Shown in pieces: positions 24,774-33,702 of a stretch of DNA of 35,334 nt (position 1 is its first letter; each line of letters starts with the position of its first letter). The position numbers were made by a program, and so were the translations under genes. The notes below the pieces were generated by a model. It made no database searches. It was not told where the DNA came from and was given only the letters and a program-made list of their open reading frames with translations. The DNA is from an uncultured Flammeovirgaceae bacterium (GTDB taxonomy: Bacteria > Bacteroidota > Bacteroidia > Cytophagales > Cyclobacteriaceae). The stretch covers positions 1 to 35,334 of the forward strand of contig CAKZYJ010000157.1 in the NCBI GenBank assembly GCA_937884755.1, given 5' to 3'.

Positions 24774-26069
24774 ATGAGTTCTCAAACAACAGATATACAA
24801 ATTCAGACCAACGATCAGTATCTCAACATGGACTTACTACGCTTTACTACTGCTGGAAGTGTAGACGATGGAAAAAGTACTTTGATTGGACGGCTATTGT
24901 TCGATAGTAAAGCGATCTTTGAAGATCAGCTAGACGCAGTGGAAAGAGCCAGCAGTAATGCTGGTGATGAAAATTTGAACTTAGCACTATTAACTGATGG
25001 ATTACGTGATGAGCGGGAGCAAGGAATTACGATTGATGTAGCGTATCGCTATTTTGCTACTCCCAAACGTAAATTTATTATTGCGGATACTCCAGGACAC
25101 ACCCAATATACCCGAAATATGGTGACGGGAGCATCTACCGCTAACTTAGCCATTGTGCTGGTTGATGCTAGGCATGGTGTAGTAGAGCAAACGTGCCGAC
25201 ACGCATTTATTGCCTCTCTATTACGCATTCAACACCTTATTCTGTGTGTGAACAAAATGGATTTGATCGCTTACGAGCAGTCACAGTTCGAGAAAATTCA
25301 GAGTGATTTTTCTGAATTTAGCTCTAAACTGGATATTCCCGACATTCACTATATCCCGATCAGTGCACTAAAGGGAGATAACGTGGTGCATAAGTCGGAA
25401 AATATGCCGTGGTACGAAGGAGCAAGCCTGCTGTATACGCTAGAGAATGTACAGATTTCCAGCGATAATAATCTGGTAGATAGCCGTTTTCCGGTACAGC
25501 GGGTAATCCGCCCTCAGTCCGATCAATTTCATGATTACCGGGGATACGCTGGGCGAATAGCAGGCGGAGTTTTTAAGCCAGGCGATGAAGTGATTGTATT
25601 ACCCTCTGGCCTTACTTCTAAGATCACTTCCATTGAGACTATTAACGGAAAATTAGAAGAAGCTTTCCCACCTATGTCAGTATCAATGACACTGGAAGAC
25701 GATATTGATACTACTCGGGGAGACATGATTGCCAAGCCAGACAATCAACCAAACGTAGGTCAGGATATTGATTTAATGGTCTGCTGGTTGAATGAGAAGA
25801 AATTAGCCCCTCGTGGTAAATACGCCATTAAGCATACTACCAAAGATGCCCGATGCATTGTGAAGGAAGTGAAGTATAAGGTAAACATTAATACGTTGCA
25901 CCGTATTGAAGATGATCTGGAAATTGGCCTGAACGACATCGGGAGAATTAGTATCCGTACCACTTCTCCCCTACTCTACGATAGCTACAAAATAAATCGT
26001 ACTACTGGAAGCGTCATACTCATTGATGAATTCACCAACGAAACCGTGGGGGCTGGAATGATTATTTAG
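24774..26069 (+). CDS. cysN: Sulfate adenylyltransferase subunit 1 (GTPase)
   Basis: CysN is an EF-Tu-like GTPase that drives ATP sulfurylase. G1 is GSVDDGKST (28-36), then comes the switch I region (DGLRDEREQGITIDVAYRYF). G3 is DTPGHTQYTRNMVTGAS, G4 is NKMD and G5 is the ISALKGDNV segment. EF-Tu-like domains II and III follow. The 431 residues make it a CysN without a fused CysC, consistent with the separate cysC upstream. A clear terminator follows 30 bp after the stop. No PAPS reductase (cysH) or sulfite reductase gene is in the window. Confidence 0.97.
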   Translation: MSSQTTDIQIQTNDQYLNMDLLRFTTAGSVDDGKSTLIGRLLFDSKAIFEDQLDAVERASSNAGDENLNLALLTDGLRDEREQGITIDVAYRYFATPKRKFIIADTPGHTQYTRNMVTGASTANLAIVLVDARHGVVEQTCRHAFIASLLRIQHLILCVNKMDLIAYEQSQFEKIQSDFSEFSSKLDIPDIHYIPISALKGDNVVHKSENMPWYEGASLLYTLENVQISSDNNLVDSRFPVQRVIRPQSDQFHDYRGYAGRIAGGVFKPGDEVIVLPSGLTSKITSIETINGKLEEAFPPMSVSMTLEDDIDTTRGDMIAKPDNQPNVGQDIDLMVCWLNEKKLAPRGKYAIKHTTKDARCIVKEVKYKVNINTLHRIEDDLEIGLNDIGRISIRTTSPLLYDSYKINRTTGSVILIDEFTNETVGAGMII

Positions 26070-26099
26070 AGAAGTAAATTTACGTTACAAAACTGGATG

Positions 26100-26136
26100 G
26101 CCAGAATCATTTAATTGGTTCTGGCTTTTTATTTTT
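26100..26136 (+). terminator. Rho-independent terminator of the cysCDN operon
   Basis: GCCAGAATC pairs with GGTTCTGGC (one G-T pair) across an 8-nt loop. It is followed by TTTTTATTTTT. It is 31 bp past the cysN stop and 37 bp before the next plus-strand gene, so that gene probably has its own promoter. Confidence 0.9.
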
Positions 26137-26172
26137 GTTTATGTTAAGGGAAATCTCCAATAAATATGGGCT

Positions 26173-26745
26173 ATGGTGAAAATTGATAAAGAACTGAAAA
26201 GGGCTATCATCGATATGCCCGAAAAAGAGAAAGATAAGTTACTGCTAAGGCTAGTGGCTAAGGACCTACACCTACTCAATCAACTAAGTTTTAAACTATT
26301 AGCGGGTGAGGGTGCTACGCAAGAGCGTAAAGACGAGGTGAAAAATTACATCTACCGTAGGTCGGCCTACTATCCTGCACATTATTACAGTCCGGGCTAT
26401 TTAATGATGGAAATGCGGGATTGCAGCGGAATGATTAACGAGTACCGGAGTATTACCAAGGATAAGATTGGCGAAATAGAGCTACAGCTTGATATGCTCA
26501 CTTCTTTTTTGCAGCCCAATATGGAGAAGCTACTAAAAGCGCCATCTCATAAAAAGGTGAAGTTTCTACCCTACGTTGTAAAAAGAGCTGGTAAAATTAT
26601 TGGTATGCTAGAAAAGCTTCACGAAGATTATTACCTCGAGTTTGCCAAGGAATTAAAGCTTCTGGGTGAACTCATTGAGCGGCTAGATCCGGAGTTTAAA
26701 ATAGCCCGGGCAAACCAGGTAGACCTTCAGTTACTATACAAATAA
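26173..26745 (+). CDS. Helical cytoplasmic protein of unknown function
   Basis: This 190-residue protein has no signal peptide or membrane helix. It is Lys/Leu/Glu-rich and predicted all-alpha: RAIIDMPEKEKDKLLLRLVAKD, a central YYPAHYYSPGYLMMEMRDCSGMIN and long helices such as LPYVVKRAGKIIGMLEKLHED. I do not recognise a family. It starts 37 bp beyond the cysN terminator and converges with the glycosidase gene across a 76-nt gap. Codon use and composition look like its neighbours, so it is likely a real, lineage-conserved gene. No function can be assigned. Confidence 0.78.
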   Translation: MVKIDKELKRAIIDMPEKEKDKLLLRLVAKDLHLLNQLSFKLLAGEGATQERKDEVKNYIYRRSAYYPAHYYSPGYLMMEMRDCSGMINEYRSITKDKIGEIELQLDMLTSFLQPNMEKLLKAPSHKKVKFLPYVVKRAGKIIGMLEKLHEDYYLEFAKELKLLGELIERLDPEFKIARANQVDLQLLYK

Positions 26746-26821
26746 TGATTTCATCAAAATCAATATTGTTAGAAGAGTATCTTCCTTAGTAGGAAAGAGG
26801 CTGTACCCTTCTTTAGCTTGA

Positions 26822-28141
26822 TTATTCTCCTATTGAGAGTAAAATCCAGTCCTGCTTATCCGGGGTCATTAGCTGGGGCTGCTCAGTAGTAGTGTAGGTT
26901 CCGATAGTAGTAGTTTGGCCGGAGCGAGGATTATACCAGTTAAGCTTCACCTTTTTGCTTGATATCAACGACAGGTCTACCTGGATTTCGAGTCCGGAAG
27001 GAATGTAAGTGATAGCACTGGACTTATCGTTGGAAAAAGCTGTAACTGCATAATCATTGGTGGCGTAGCCGCCATCGCCCTGAATAACGAATGTACCCAG
27101 CCAATCGGGTTGCAACTGAGGCCAGCCGATTGACTTTAAAACTGAAGGTAGATGCTGCATGCTAGTAGCCCCCGGAAATTGTAAAACTTCTCTCCAATTG
27201 GCAGGAATATGCCAATTAGGTGATCCGTAGGCATGACCGGTAGCTCCCGAAAGTACGGCCCAGTACGCCTGTTTTCTCGCCTGTAGAGCTGAGCCCCAAT
27301 CATCATGTTCACCTTCGTAGGTAGATTCACCCAGGAAGAACGGGCGAGCAGGAGTTTTTTGGTACTCGTCAAAGCAAACTTCGTAAACGTCGGGCTGAAT
27401 TTTATTCCAGGCTTTGTTAAACCCTCGAAAATAGGTATAAACCATAGAAACATCCAGCCAGTCGGCATTAGGAAAAACATCAGTACTGCTATGGGTGGAA
27501 GAAGCGTGGTAGGTAAATAATTGATTTTTAGAAGTGCGATGCAGACCCTCCGCCATAGCCTCTATTTCTTCCCAGGCATTAAAGGGGTCATTATCTCCTC
27601 CTAACACCCACATAATATGATCGTAATTGCCGTAGCGATTGCCGACCCACTCACCGTAGGCCCGAGCTTTTTCTACTCCATTACTGTTAAGTGGTAGCGG
27701 GTTTCCTTCCGCATCGGCACCTGCGTAATCTGTACGGCAGCAACCTGACCAGAGCGGGACTAAAGCTAGGAGAAGGTTTTGTCGTTGAGCTTCTATCACA
27801 ATACTGTCTACCCGCTGAAAGAATTTCTCGTTAGGCTGAGCCAAGTCGTAATTATTGTTGAAAGGTAATTCGCCGTAGATGCTTTCCAAACCTTTGCCTC
27901 CGGTAAGCATTACTTGTAGAGCATTAAATCCCTGATCTTTTCTAGCCTGCATGTATTCTTTCACTTCAGGCATAGTGAGTTTGAAGAACAGAAACCAGGG
28001 AGTATCGGCCTGATAAAGAAAGGGCTGGCCATCAGCATCAACCAGATAGCGCTGGTTTTCGCTGATGGATAAGGGAAAGGCCAGTTGAGCTAAGACTGGT
28101 GCCGAAAGCAGAAAGGTAAAAAACGCAAATAAAAGTCGCAT
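26822..28141 (-). CDS. Secreted DUF4038 (GH140/apiosidase-like) glycoside hydrolase
   Basis: This 439-residue protein has a signal peptide (MRLLFAFFTFLLSAPVLAQ). The (beta/alpha)8 DUF4038 domain runs from about 25 to 350: GQPFLYQADTPWFLFFKLTMPEVKEYMQARKDQGFNALQV, then the IMWVLGGDNDPFN strand. Candidate catalytic residues are D183 (GGDND) and E272 (FLGEST), the acid/base and nucleophile positions expected in this family. A C-terminal beta domain (about 355-439: GDGGYATNDYAVTAFSNDKSSAITYIPSG...WYNPRSGQTTTIG) resembles the collagen-binding-like domain usually attached. The substrate is unknown. GH140 enzymes act on apiose in rhamnogalacturonan II, but DUF4038 is wider. It lies downstream of the large dehydrogenase gene, separated from it by a terminator. 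Confidence 0.88.
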   Translation of the reverse strand: MRLLFAFFTFLLSAPVLAQLAFPLSISENQRYLVDADGQPFLYQADTPWFLFFKLTMPEVKEYMQARKDQGFNALQVMLTGGKGLESIYGELPFNNNYDLAQPNEKFFQRVDSIVIEAQRQNLLLALVPLWSGCCRTDYAGADAEGNPLPLNSNGVEKARAYGEWVGNRYGNYDHIMWVLGGDNDPFNAWEEIEAMAEGLHRTSKNQLFTYHASSTHSSTDVFPNADWLDVSMVYTYFRGFNKAWNKIQPDVYEVCFDEYQKTPARPFFLGESTYEGEHDDWGSALQARKQAYWAVLSGATGHAYGSPNWHIPANWREVLQFPGATSMQHLPSVLKSIGWPQLQPDWLGTFVIQGDGGYATNDYAVTAFSNDKSSAITYIPSGLEIQVDLSLISSKKVKLNWYNPRSGQTTTIGTYTTTEQPQLMTPDKQDWILLSIGE

Positions 28142-28193
28142 AGTGAAAGGTCGTAGAGAATGATTGAGATAAGGCTAATTAGAGAAAATGTAT

Positions 28194-28227
28194 AAAAAAA
28201 GCCGAAACCAATTTAATGGCTTCGGCT
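28194..28227 (-). terminator. Rho-independent terminator of the sugar-dehydrogenase gene
   Basis: On the minus strand, AGCCGAAGCC pairs with GGTTTCGGCT (one mismatch) across an 8-nt loop. Seven T follow. It lies 24 bp past the stop of the large lipoprotein gene and upstream of the glycosidase, so the two are probably separate transcripts. Confidence 0.88.
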
Positions 28228-28250
28228 AAAAATATAAAGATATATCGCAC

Positions 28251-31200
28251 TTAACGACTGGCTAGCCGAGATTCGGCTTCACTGTTTTGGAAGTAAATCC
28301 AGTCAACTGATGCGTTTATATTGTCAGTACCTTGAGTTATGAAGTATAAGGTGTGCGGTTGCTGGGGAGACCGTTGCATCGGTAAGTTGATGTTTATCCA
28401 GTTAGTACCTCCGCCCGTATTCGGTATGGCTGCTTCAGCCACGATCGGACCCTCAGCGGAATCTAAACGAACTTGTAACTGTAAGCCGGCCTTATTAGCG
28501 GATACTCGTGCCTGAAGCATATCTACTCCTCGCAAATCAAAGTTTTCGAAGGTGAAGTAGCTGCCATCACGCATATTAGACATAAAAGCGTAGTTGGTTT
28601 CGCTAGGCTGCCGCGGGCGACACTGAAAACGTTCGTCATGTGATTCTGCTTCTACTTTCGGATTACGCAAGGTAACAGTCTTCTCTCGGGTAAGCGAGCC
28701 AACCGGATCACCGCCTTGGTCTTTGTATTTCACGATGAGTTCGTACGTACCGCTTCCGGTAACCATATGTTGATCAGCCATAAAGCTACCTTGCAGTGGT
28801 AGAGAAGATGCTTCATCAATGGACAGAATATAATCAACTATCGTTTCCGCTTCTTCTTGAGAAACAGCTTGGGCGGGCATAGCTCGGTCGCCCCAGTTAC
28901 CCATACCACCCTGAAGAATCTTACTGACTAACATAGTAGTCACCTCATCGCTTCGCTCGTAGCGTTCGGCCACTGCATTGTAGGCAGGGCCAACCGACTG
29001 TTTTTCAAAAGCATGGCAGGCTTTGCAACCGCTATTTTCAATCAGCGAATAACCATCGGTCACCATTTTGTGGCCTAAGTCATCGTCTCCGCCAGTAGCT
29101 GCTCCGGGAATAAAGTTGAAAGCAAGACTGACGCGTTGAGGATCGATAGGTCCGCTCTGGAGGTCACCATCTTCCTGATCTTCCACCACTACCTTATACT
29201 CGATGGGAGCATTATCCCAGTAGAAAGTCTGGTTAGAAGTTAACTGAATGTCTACTGATGGAGGCTGGTTACCTACCTGTATTTCAATGTCTTTGCTGGT
29301 TGACTCTCCTTTATCATCTAGCGCCACTAGTTTCACGGTATAGATACCCGGTGCATCAAAGGTAAAACTAGGGTTAGCCTCTTCAGATTGCACATCATCA
29401 GCATTGGTGAAGTGCCACTGATAAGATAATACGTCTTCTTCATCGTAGTCGAAAGTTCCCTCACTGGTGAAATTAACGGTTAGCGGGGCGGCCCCAACGG
29501 TTTCATCGGCAGCAATTTGCGCCACCGGAGCGCGATTCCCTTCAAAATAGTCTATTTTAGAGAGAGAGGCGTCCGGGTTCTTGGCAAACCAGTCGGTTCC
29601 GTACTCCAGAATGTATATGCTTCCGTCCGGTCCCATTTCCATATCAATGATTTTTACAAAATCTACTGAGTCCAGGAAAGGCTCCAAACGAACTAGGTCG
29701 CCATTATTATCGAGCGTAACGGTAATGATCCAATTACGCATCCAGTCATAAATGAATAACTTATCATCGTAGTATTCAGGAAGTTTATTCTTGCTGTGCG
29801 GATAGTAGTCGTAATGATAAACCGGACCGGCCATTGCGTTTCGCCCCCCCTTACCCACGATAGGAAACTCAGGCGATTCATCGTAAGGATACCAAATTAG
29901 GGCTTTCTTGAAGGGCGGAAGAACTTTAGCCCCGGTATTATTAGGAGAATTATTGACCGGAGCGTCAAAGTCGAAATACTCGCCAATTTCGCCAGTGGCA
30001 AAGTCGTAGTCAGGGTAAGCACGATTTCCGCGGAAGTGGGGCCAGCCGTGGTTGCCCGCTTCCTTGGCCTGATTGATTTCGTCGTACCCCTTAGGCCCTC
30101 GTTCGCTATCTACTCGGGCATCGTTCCCTACATCGCCCCAGTAAAGCCAGCCCGTTTCTTGATCAATGCTAATTCGGTACGAGTTTCGGGTTCCCATGGT
30201 ATAAATTTCAGGGCGTCCGCTCAAACCATCCTTAGGAAATAAGTTGCCATCAGGAATAGAGTAAGAGGCATCATTGTTCACCTGAATGCGGAGAACTTTT
30301 CCTCGTAAATCGTTAGTGTTACCCGAAGAGCCCTGCGCATCAAATGGTGAGCGCCCCGGGCGCTCATCAATAGGCGCGTAACCGTTCGACTGAAAAGGGT
30401 TAGTATCATCTCCGGTAGAAAGATACAGCAAGCCATTAGGGCCAAAAGCAATAGAACCACCAGTGTGGCAGCATTCATCTCGTTGCACATCCACTTCTAA
30501 TATTAGCTTCTCAGATGACATAATCAGGCTATCACCCAGCAATAGAAAGCGAGAAAGGTGCTGAACGGGCTTATCCCCTACCGGAGAATAATACAGATAA
30601 ATCCAGTTGTTGTGGTAAAAATTAGGATCTTTGGCTATTCCCATCAACCCATCTTCAAACTTGGTGTGTACATCTAATTGAGCAATAGTTTTATAACGCT
30701 CCGTTTCGGGGAAATACATTTTAACGGCTCCCTTTCGCTCAGTGAAGACGACTTTGCCATCGGGTAGTACCGTGAGTTCGGTAGGCTCATTCAGTGGCCC
30801 CGGAACCAGTACCTTTTTCACAAAACGATTATCTTCTGGGACGGGCAGAGAACGAGCGGCCTGATAGTCTACTATATTATCACTAATAGCAAACTCAATA
30901 CCTGACGCTACCTGAGCTTGTAGCTGATCACTCTCTAATCCGGTAGAAATATCTTGACCACCTATGTAGAAGAATTGTCCGCCATCGTAGGGGCGTTTGA
31001 TTTGCTTTGAGTTAGATAAGTTTTCGGCTTTATCAGATACTGAAGTAAGTTCTACGGGGGTCTGTTGATACTCGGGATTTTCTATCACTTCAGGCTGACT
31101 TTCTAGTACGTTTTCGTACCAGGGCCAAGTGTACTTTGCCTGAATAGGCGCATTGATGGCTACAAGACCCCCTCCAGCTTGCACCAGTCGTTCAATGCTG

Positions 31201-31487
31201 GTTTGAACCCGCACCGATAGAGTATCGGTAGGAAACCCTAGAAGTAGCACTGCGCTGTACTGCTGAAGTTGCTCTTCAGATACCTGATTTAACTGGCTGG
31301 TAGTATCTACTTGAAAATTTTGATTTTCGCCCAATTGCTGAAGAATACTGATACCCTGAGGAGCTTGAGAATTGCTTTGCTCAAATAGCACCAGAATCTG
31401 ACGATCACGTGACTCATTACAACCTGACAGAAATACCGATGCAAAGACAGTAAGTAGTAAATAGAATAGACTGGATAATAGTCTCAT
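28251..31487 (-). CDS. Multidomain lipoprotein: ThuA-like, PQQ sugar dehydrogenase, PKD, cytochrome c, CBM6
   Basis: The start at 31487 gives a lipoprotein signal (MRLLSSLFYLLLTVFASVFLSGC, Cys23). The frame is open to 31577, but the extra 30 residues would disrupt the signal. It is 1078 residues. Domains in order: a ThuA-like domain (about 27-205); a sorbosone/glucose dehydrogenase beta-propeller (about 220-645: PTELTVLPDGKVVFTERKG, ECCHTGGSIAFGPNGLLYLSTGDD, GTRNSYRISIDQETGWLYWGDVG); a PKD domain (about 648-740); a class I cytochrome c with CKACH near 821 and a Met ligand in DRAMPAQ; and a CBM6-type module (about 942-1070) after VEAESHDE. It is probably an outer-membrane-anchored sugar oxidase passing electrons from PQQ to its own heme. 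The ThuA part lacks several usual motifs. This architecture occurs in Bacteroidota, and the substrate is unknown. Confidence 0.85.
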   Translation of the reverse strand: MRLLSSLFYLLLTVFASVFLSGCNESRDRQILVLFEQSNSQAPQGISILQQLGENQNFQVDTTSQLNQVSEEQLQQYSAVLLLGFPTDTLSVRVQTSIERLVQAGGGLVAINAPIQAKYTWPWYENVLESQPEVIENPEYQQTPVELTSVSDKAENLSNSKQIKRPYDGGQFFYIGGQDISTGLESDQLQAQVASGIEFAISDNIVDYQAARSLPVPEDNRFVKKVLVPGPLNEPTELTVLPDGKVVFTERKGAVKMYFPETERYKTIAQLDVHTKFEDGLMGIAKDPNFYHNNWIYLYYSPVGDKPVQHLSRFLLLGDSLIMSSEKLILEVDVQRDECCHTGGSIAFGPNGLLYLSTGDDTNPFQSNGYAPIDERPGRSPFDAQGSSGNTNDLRGKVLRIQVNNDASYSIPDGNLFPKDGLSGRPEIYTMGTRNSYRISIDQETGWLYWGDVGNDARVDSERGPKGYDEINQAKEAGNHGWPHFRGNRAYPDYDFATGEIGEYFDFDAPVNNSPNNTGAKVLPPFKKALIWYPYDESPEFPIVGKGGRNAMAGPVYHYDYYPHSKNKLPEYYDDKLFIYDWMRNWIITVTLDNNGDLVRLEPFLDSVDFVKIIDMEMGPDGSIYILEYGTDWFAKNPDASLSKIDYFEGNRAPVAQIAADETVGAAPLTVNFTSEGTFDYDEEDVLSYQWHFTNADDVQSEEANPSFTFDAPGIYTVKLVALDDKGESTSKDIEIQVGNQPPSVDIQLTSNQTFYWDNAPIEYKVVVEDQEDGDLQSGPIDPQRVSLAFNFIPGAATGGDDDLGHKMVTDGYSLIENSGCKACHAFEKQSVGPAYNAVAERYERSDEVTTMLVSKILQGGMGNWGDRAMPAQAVSQEEAETIVDYILSIDEASSLPLQGSFMADQHMVTGSGTYELIVKYKDQGGDPVGSLTREKTVTLRNPKVEAESHDERFQCRPRQPSETNYAFMSNMRDGSYFTFENFDLRGVDMLQARVSANKAGLQLQVRLDSAEGPIVAEAAIPNTGGGTNWININLPMQRSPQQPHTLYFITQGTDNINASVDWIYFQNSEAESRLASR

Positions 31488-31577
31488 GGTTAATTTATTA
31501 GATAAATACAAAAGAGCGGTACGAAATTTACGACCAATGCAGCTAAATAACCAAAATCGAGTAAAATTAAGTTTCAC

Positions 31578-31921
31578 TTACTTTATCAGCTTTTCTAAAG
31601 ATCAAGACTTACGGTTAGTTAAATTTCCGCATAAGTATTTTCATAAAATATAAAATATTAGGCATATTTTGGATATAAATTTTGTATGAAGTTTTTTTGT
31701 AAAATTTTATTTTATAATTACTACGTTATGCAATTGGTAATATTGAAGCAAAGTAGTTTTTACAAAAGTAAAGAATAGTTTTTCACTTATCATAACTTCA
31801 TAAGTTGAGCCAAACCTTATCTCATTTTCATATAAATGAGGCGGGGAATAAACCGCGTATCTGTGCCACTCGAGCCACAGACACCTATTTCTGATCTTCT
31901 TGTTAAAAAATAATTAGCCAC
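31578..31921. promoter_or_regulatory. AT-rich divergent intergenic region with a series of inverted repeats
   Basis: This separates the dehydrogenase gene from ggt. The left two-thirds is very AT-rich with no ORF. The right part, in the ggt leader, holds four inverted repeats: ACTTAT/ATAAGT (31785-31805), CTCATTT/AAATGAG with a 6-nt loop (31821-31840), GCGG/CCGC (31841-31856) and TCTGTG/CACAGA around CTCGAG (31860-31881). No full Bacteroidota promoter (TTTG-N19-TAnnTTTG) was found on either strand. None of the hairpins is followed by a T-run. Leader RNA structure or operators are possible. No known riboswitch was recognised. Confidence 0.4.
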
Positions 31922-33670
31922 ATGAAACACCCACTTCACAGCCAAATCATACTTTTCGTATTACTAGTTACTGCTACACTAACCGCTTGCAATACGCCGT
32001 CCAGCGAATCAGCTCAAGAGTCGGAGCTAATGCCCCGCCAGGAAAATGAAGGCGTGGTTGGTGCCAACGGAATGGTTGTTACCGCTCATCCTATTGCCTC
32101 GCAGGTGGGGTTAGATATTCTTAAAAAAGGAGGAAATGCTTTTGATGCTGCCATTGCGGTAAAATATGCCCTTGCGGTAGTGCTGCCCAAAGCGGGTAAT
32201 TTAGGCGGTGGGGGCTACATGGTTTACCGTACATCTGAAGGTGAGAAGGGGGCACTGGATTTTCGCGAAACTGCCCCGGAAGCAGCTTTCCGCGATATGT
32301 TTTTGGATGAGAACGATTCAGTGATGAATAGAAAAGCCCTATACGGGCATTTAGCCGCTTGTACCCCCGGTACAGTCGATGGTATGGATCAGATTCACCA
32401 AAAGTTGGCCTCTTTACCGTTTGAGGAGCTTATTCAGCCTGCGATTGATCTGGCGAGTAATGGCTTTGCCGTTTCAGAATACGACGCTTCTACATTCAAT
32501 GATGCCATGGAAGCCTTCCGCGAGTGGAATGATGAAGATATGGTCTTAATAAAAGATTCAGTCTGGAAAGAAGGTGAACAGCTAGTACAACCAGATTTGG
32601 CAGCTACCCTGGAGCGTATTCGTGATCAGGGTCGAGATGGGTTTTATAAAGGAGAAACCGCCCAAATGATTATTGATGAAATGGCAGAAGGGGAAGGAAT
32701 CATTACTCAGCAAGACCTAGATAATTATGAGTCGGTCTGGCGCGATGCCATTGAGGGCGTTTACCGCGATAGCTTCAATATTGTTTCTATGCCACCCTCC
32801 AGCAGTGGAGGTATCATCATTGTACAATTGCTTAAGGGAAGCAATGCTTACGATATGAAGTCACTCGGTCATAATACGGTCGAGTCTGTCCATTTGATGA
32901 CCGAACTGCAACGCCGAGCCTACGCCGATCGGGCCGAGCATATGGGTGATCTAGATTACTACGATGTACCTATTGATATGCTACTGGATGAAGAGTACAT
33001 CTCTTCTCGGAACGCCAGCATTAGTATGGATCAAGCTACACCTTCAGAAGAGATTAAGGCAGGTAGCGTAGAGAAAATAGAAAGTCTGGAAACCACCCAT
33101 TTCTCCATTGTAGATAGTGCAGGAAACGCCGTCTCAATTACGACTACTCTGGTGGCTTACTTTGGCAATAAAGTGATGGTCGATGGTGCGGGGTTCTTTC
33201 TAAATAACGAGATGAACAACTTCAGTCTCAAACCGGGTTTTCCCAATATCTTCGGGTTAATTGGTGGAGAGGCTAATGCCATTGAGCCTGGTAAGCGAAT
33301 GCTTTCTAGTATGAGTCCGACCATTGTGGAAAAAAATGGAGAGCTGTATATGGTACTGGGTACACCGGGTGGTTCCACGATCATCAATGTCATCTACCAA
33401 AATATTATCAATGTGATTGACCACGGCATGAGTATGCAGGAAGCAGTCGACACTAAGAAAACGCATTCGCAGTGGCTACCCGACCGAATTGTCATTGAAG
33501 AGGGAGCCATTGACTCGTTGGTAGCTCAGCAACTGCAAGAAAAAGGACATGACTTACGCTTCTTCCCTCAATTAGGTAGAACCGAGGCAATACTAGTACG
33601 CCCTGACGGATCATACGAAGGGGCCGCCGACGTAACCCGAACCGGAGATGCTACCGCACTTGGCTATTAA
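31922..33670 (+). CDS. ggt: Gamma-glutamyltransferase lipoprotein
   Basis: This is an Ntn-hydrolase that cleaves glutathione and other gamma-glutamyl compounds, made as a precursor that self-cleaves before a catalytic Thr. The lipobox LTAC (Cys23) makes it membrane-anchored outside the cytoplasm. Conserved segments are MVVTAHPIASQVGLDILKKGGNAFDAAIA, LDFRETAP, MPPSSSGG and the processing site ETTHFSIVD. The expected nucleophile is T391. After it come MLSSMSPTIV, TPGGSTIINV and the C-terminal GAADVTRTGDATALGY. At 582 residues it is full length. The TPR lipoprotein gene begins 32 bp downstream and is probably co-transcribed. Confidence 0.96.
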   Translation: MKHPLHSQIILFVLLVTATLTACNTPSSESAQESELMPRQENEGVVGANGMVVTAHPIASQVGLDILKKGGNAFDAAIAVKYALAVVLPKAGNLGGGGYMVYRTSEGEKGALDFRETAPEAAFRDMFLDENDSVMNRKALYGHLAACTPGTVDGMDQIHQKLASLPFEELIQPAIDLASNGFAVSEYDASTFNDAMEAFREWNDEDMVLIKDSVWKEGEQLVQPDLAATLERIRDQGRDGFYKGETAQMIIDEMAEGEGIITQQDLDNYESVWRDAIEGVYRDSFNIVSMPPSSSGGIIIVQLLKGSNAYDMKSLGHNTVESVHLMTELQRRAYADRAEHMGDLDYYDVPIDMLLDEEYISSRNASISMDQATPSEEIKAGSVEKIESLETTHFSIVDSAGNAVSITTTLVAYFGNKVMVDGAGFFLNNEMNNFSLKPGFPNIFGLIGGEANAIEPGKRMLSSMSPTIVEKNGELYMVLGTPGGSTIINVIYQNIINVIDHGMSMQEAVDTKKTHSQWLPDRIVIEEGAIDSLVAQQLQEKGHDLRFFPQLGRTEAILVRPDGSYEGAADVTRTGDATALGY

Positions 33671-33702
33671 TTTTCTCAACATCGACTCAACTATATAAAA
33701 CC

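Noticed and set aside
31385-31400. CACGTG core near 31.39 kb as a second parS
   Set aside because: The flanks do not match TGTTNCACGTGNAACA, and the sequence lies inside a coding region.
31660-31700. Bacteroidota promoter (TTTG...TAnnTTTG) upstream of ggt
   Set aside because: TTTG words occur at about the right distance, but the TA of the -7 element is absent. In such AT-rich DNA, chance matches are expected.
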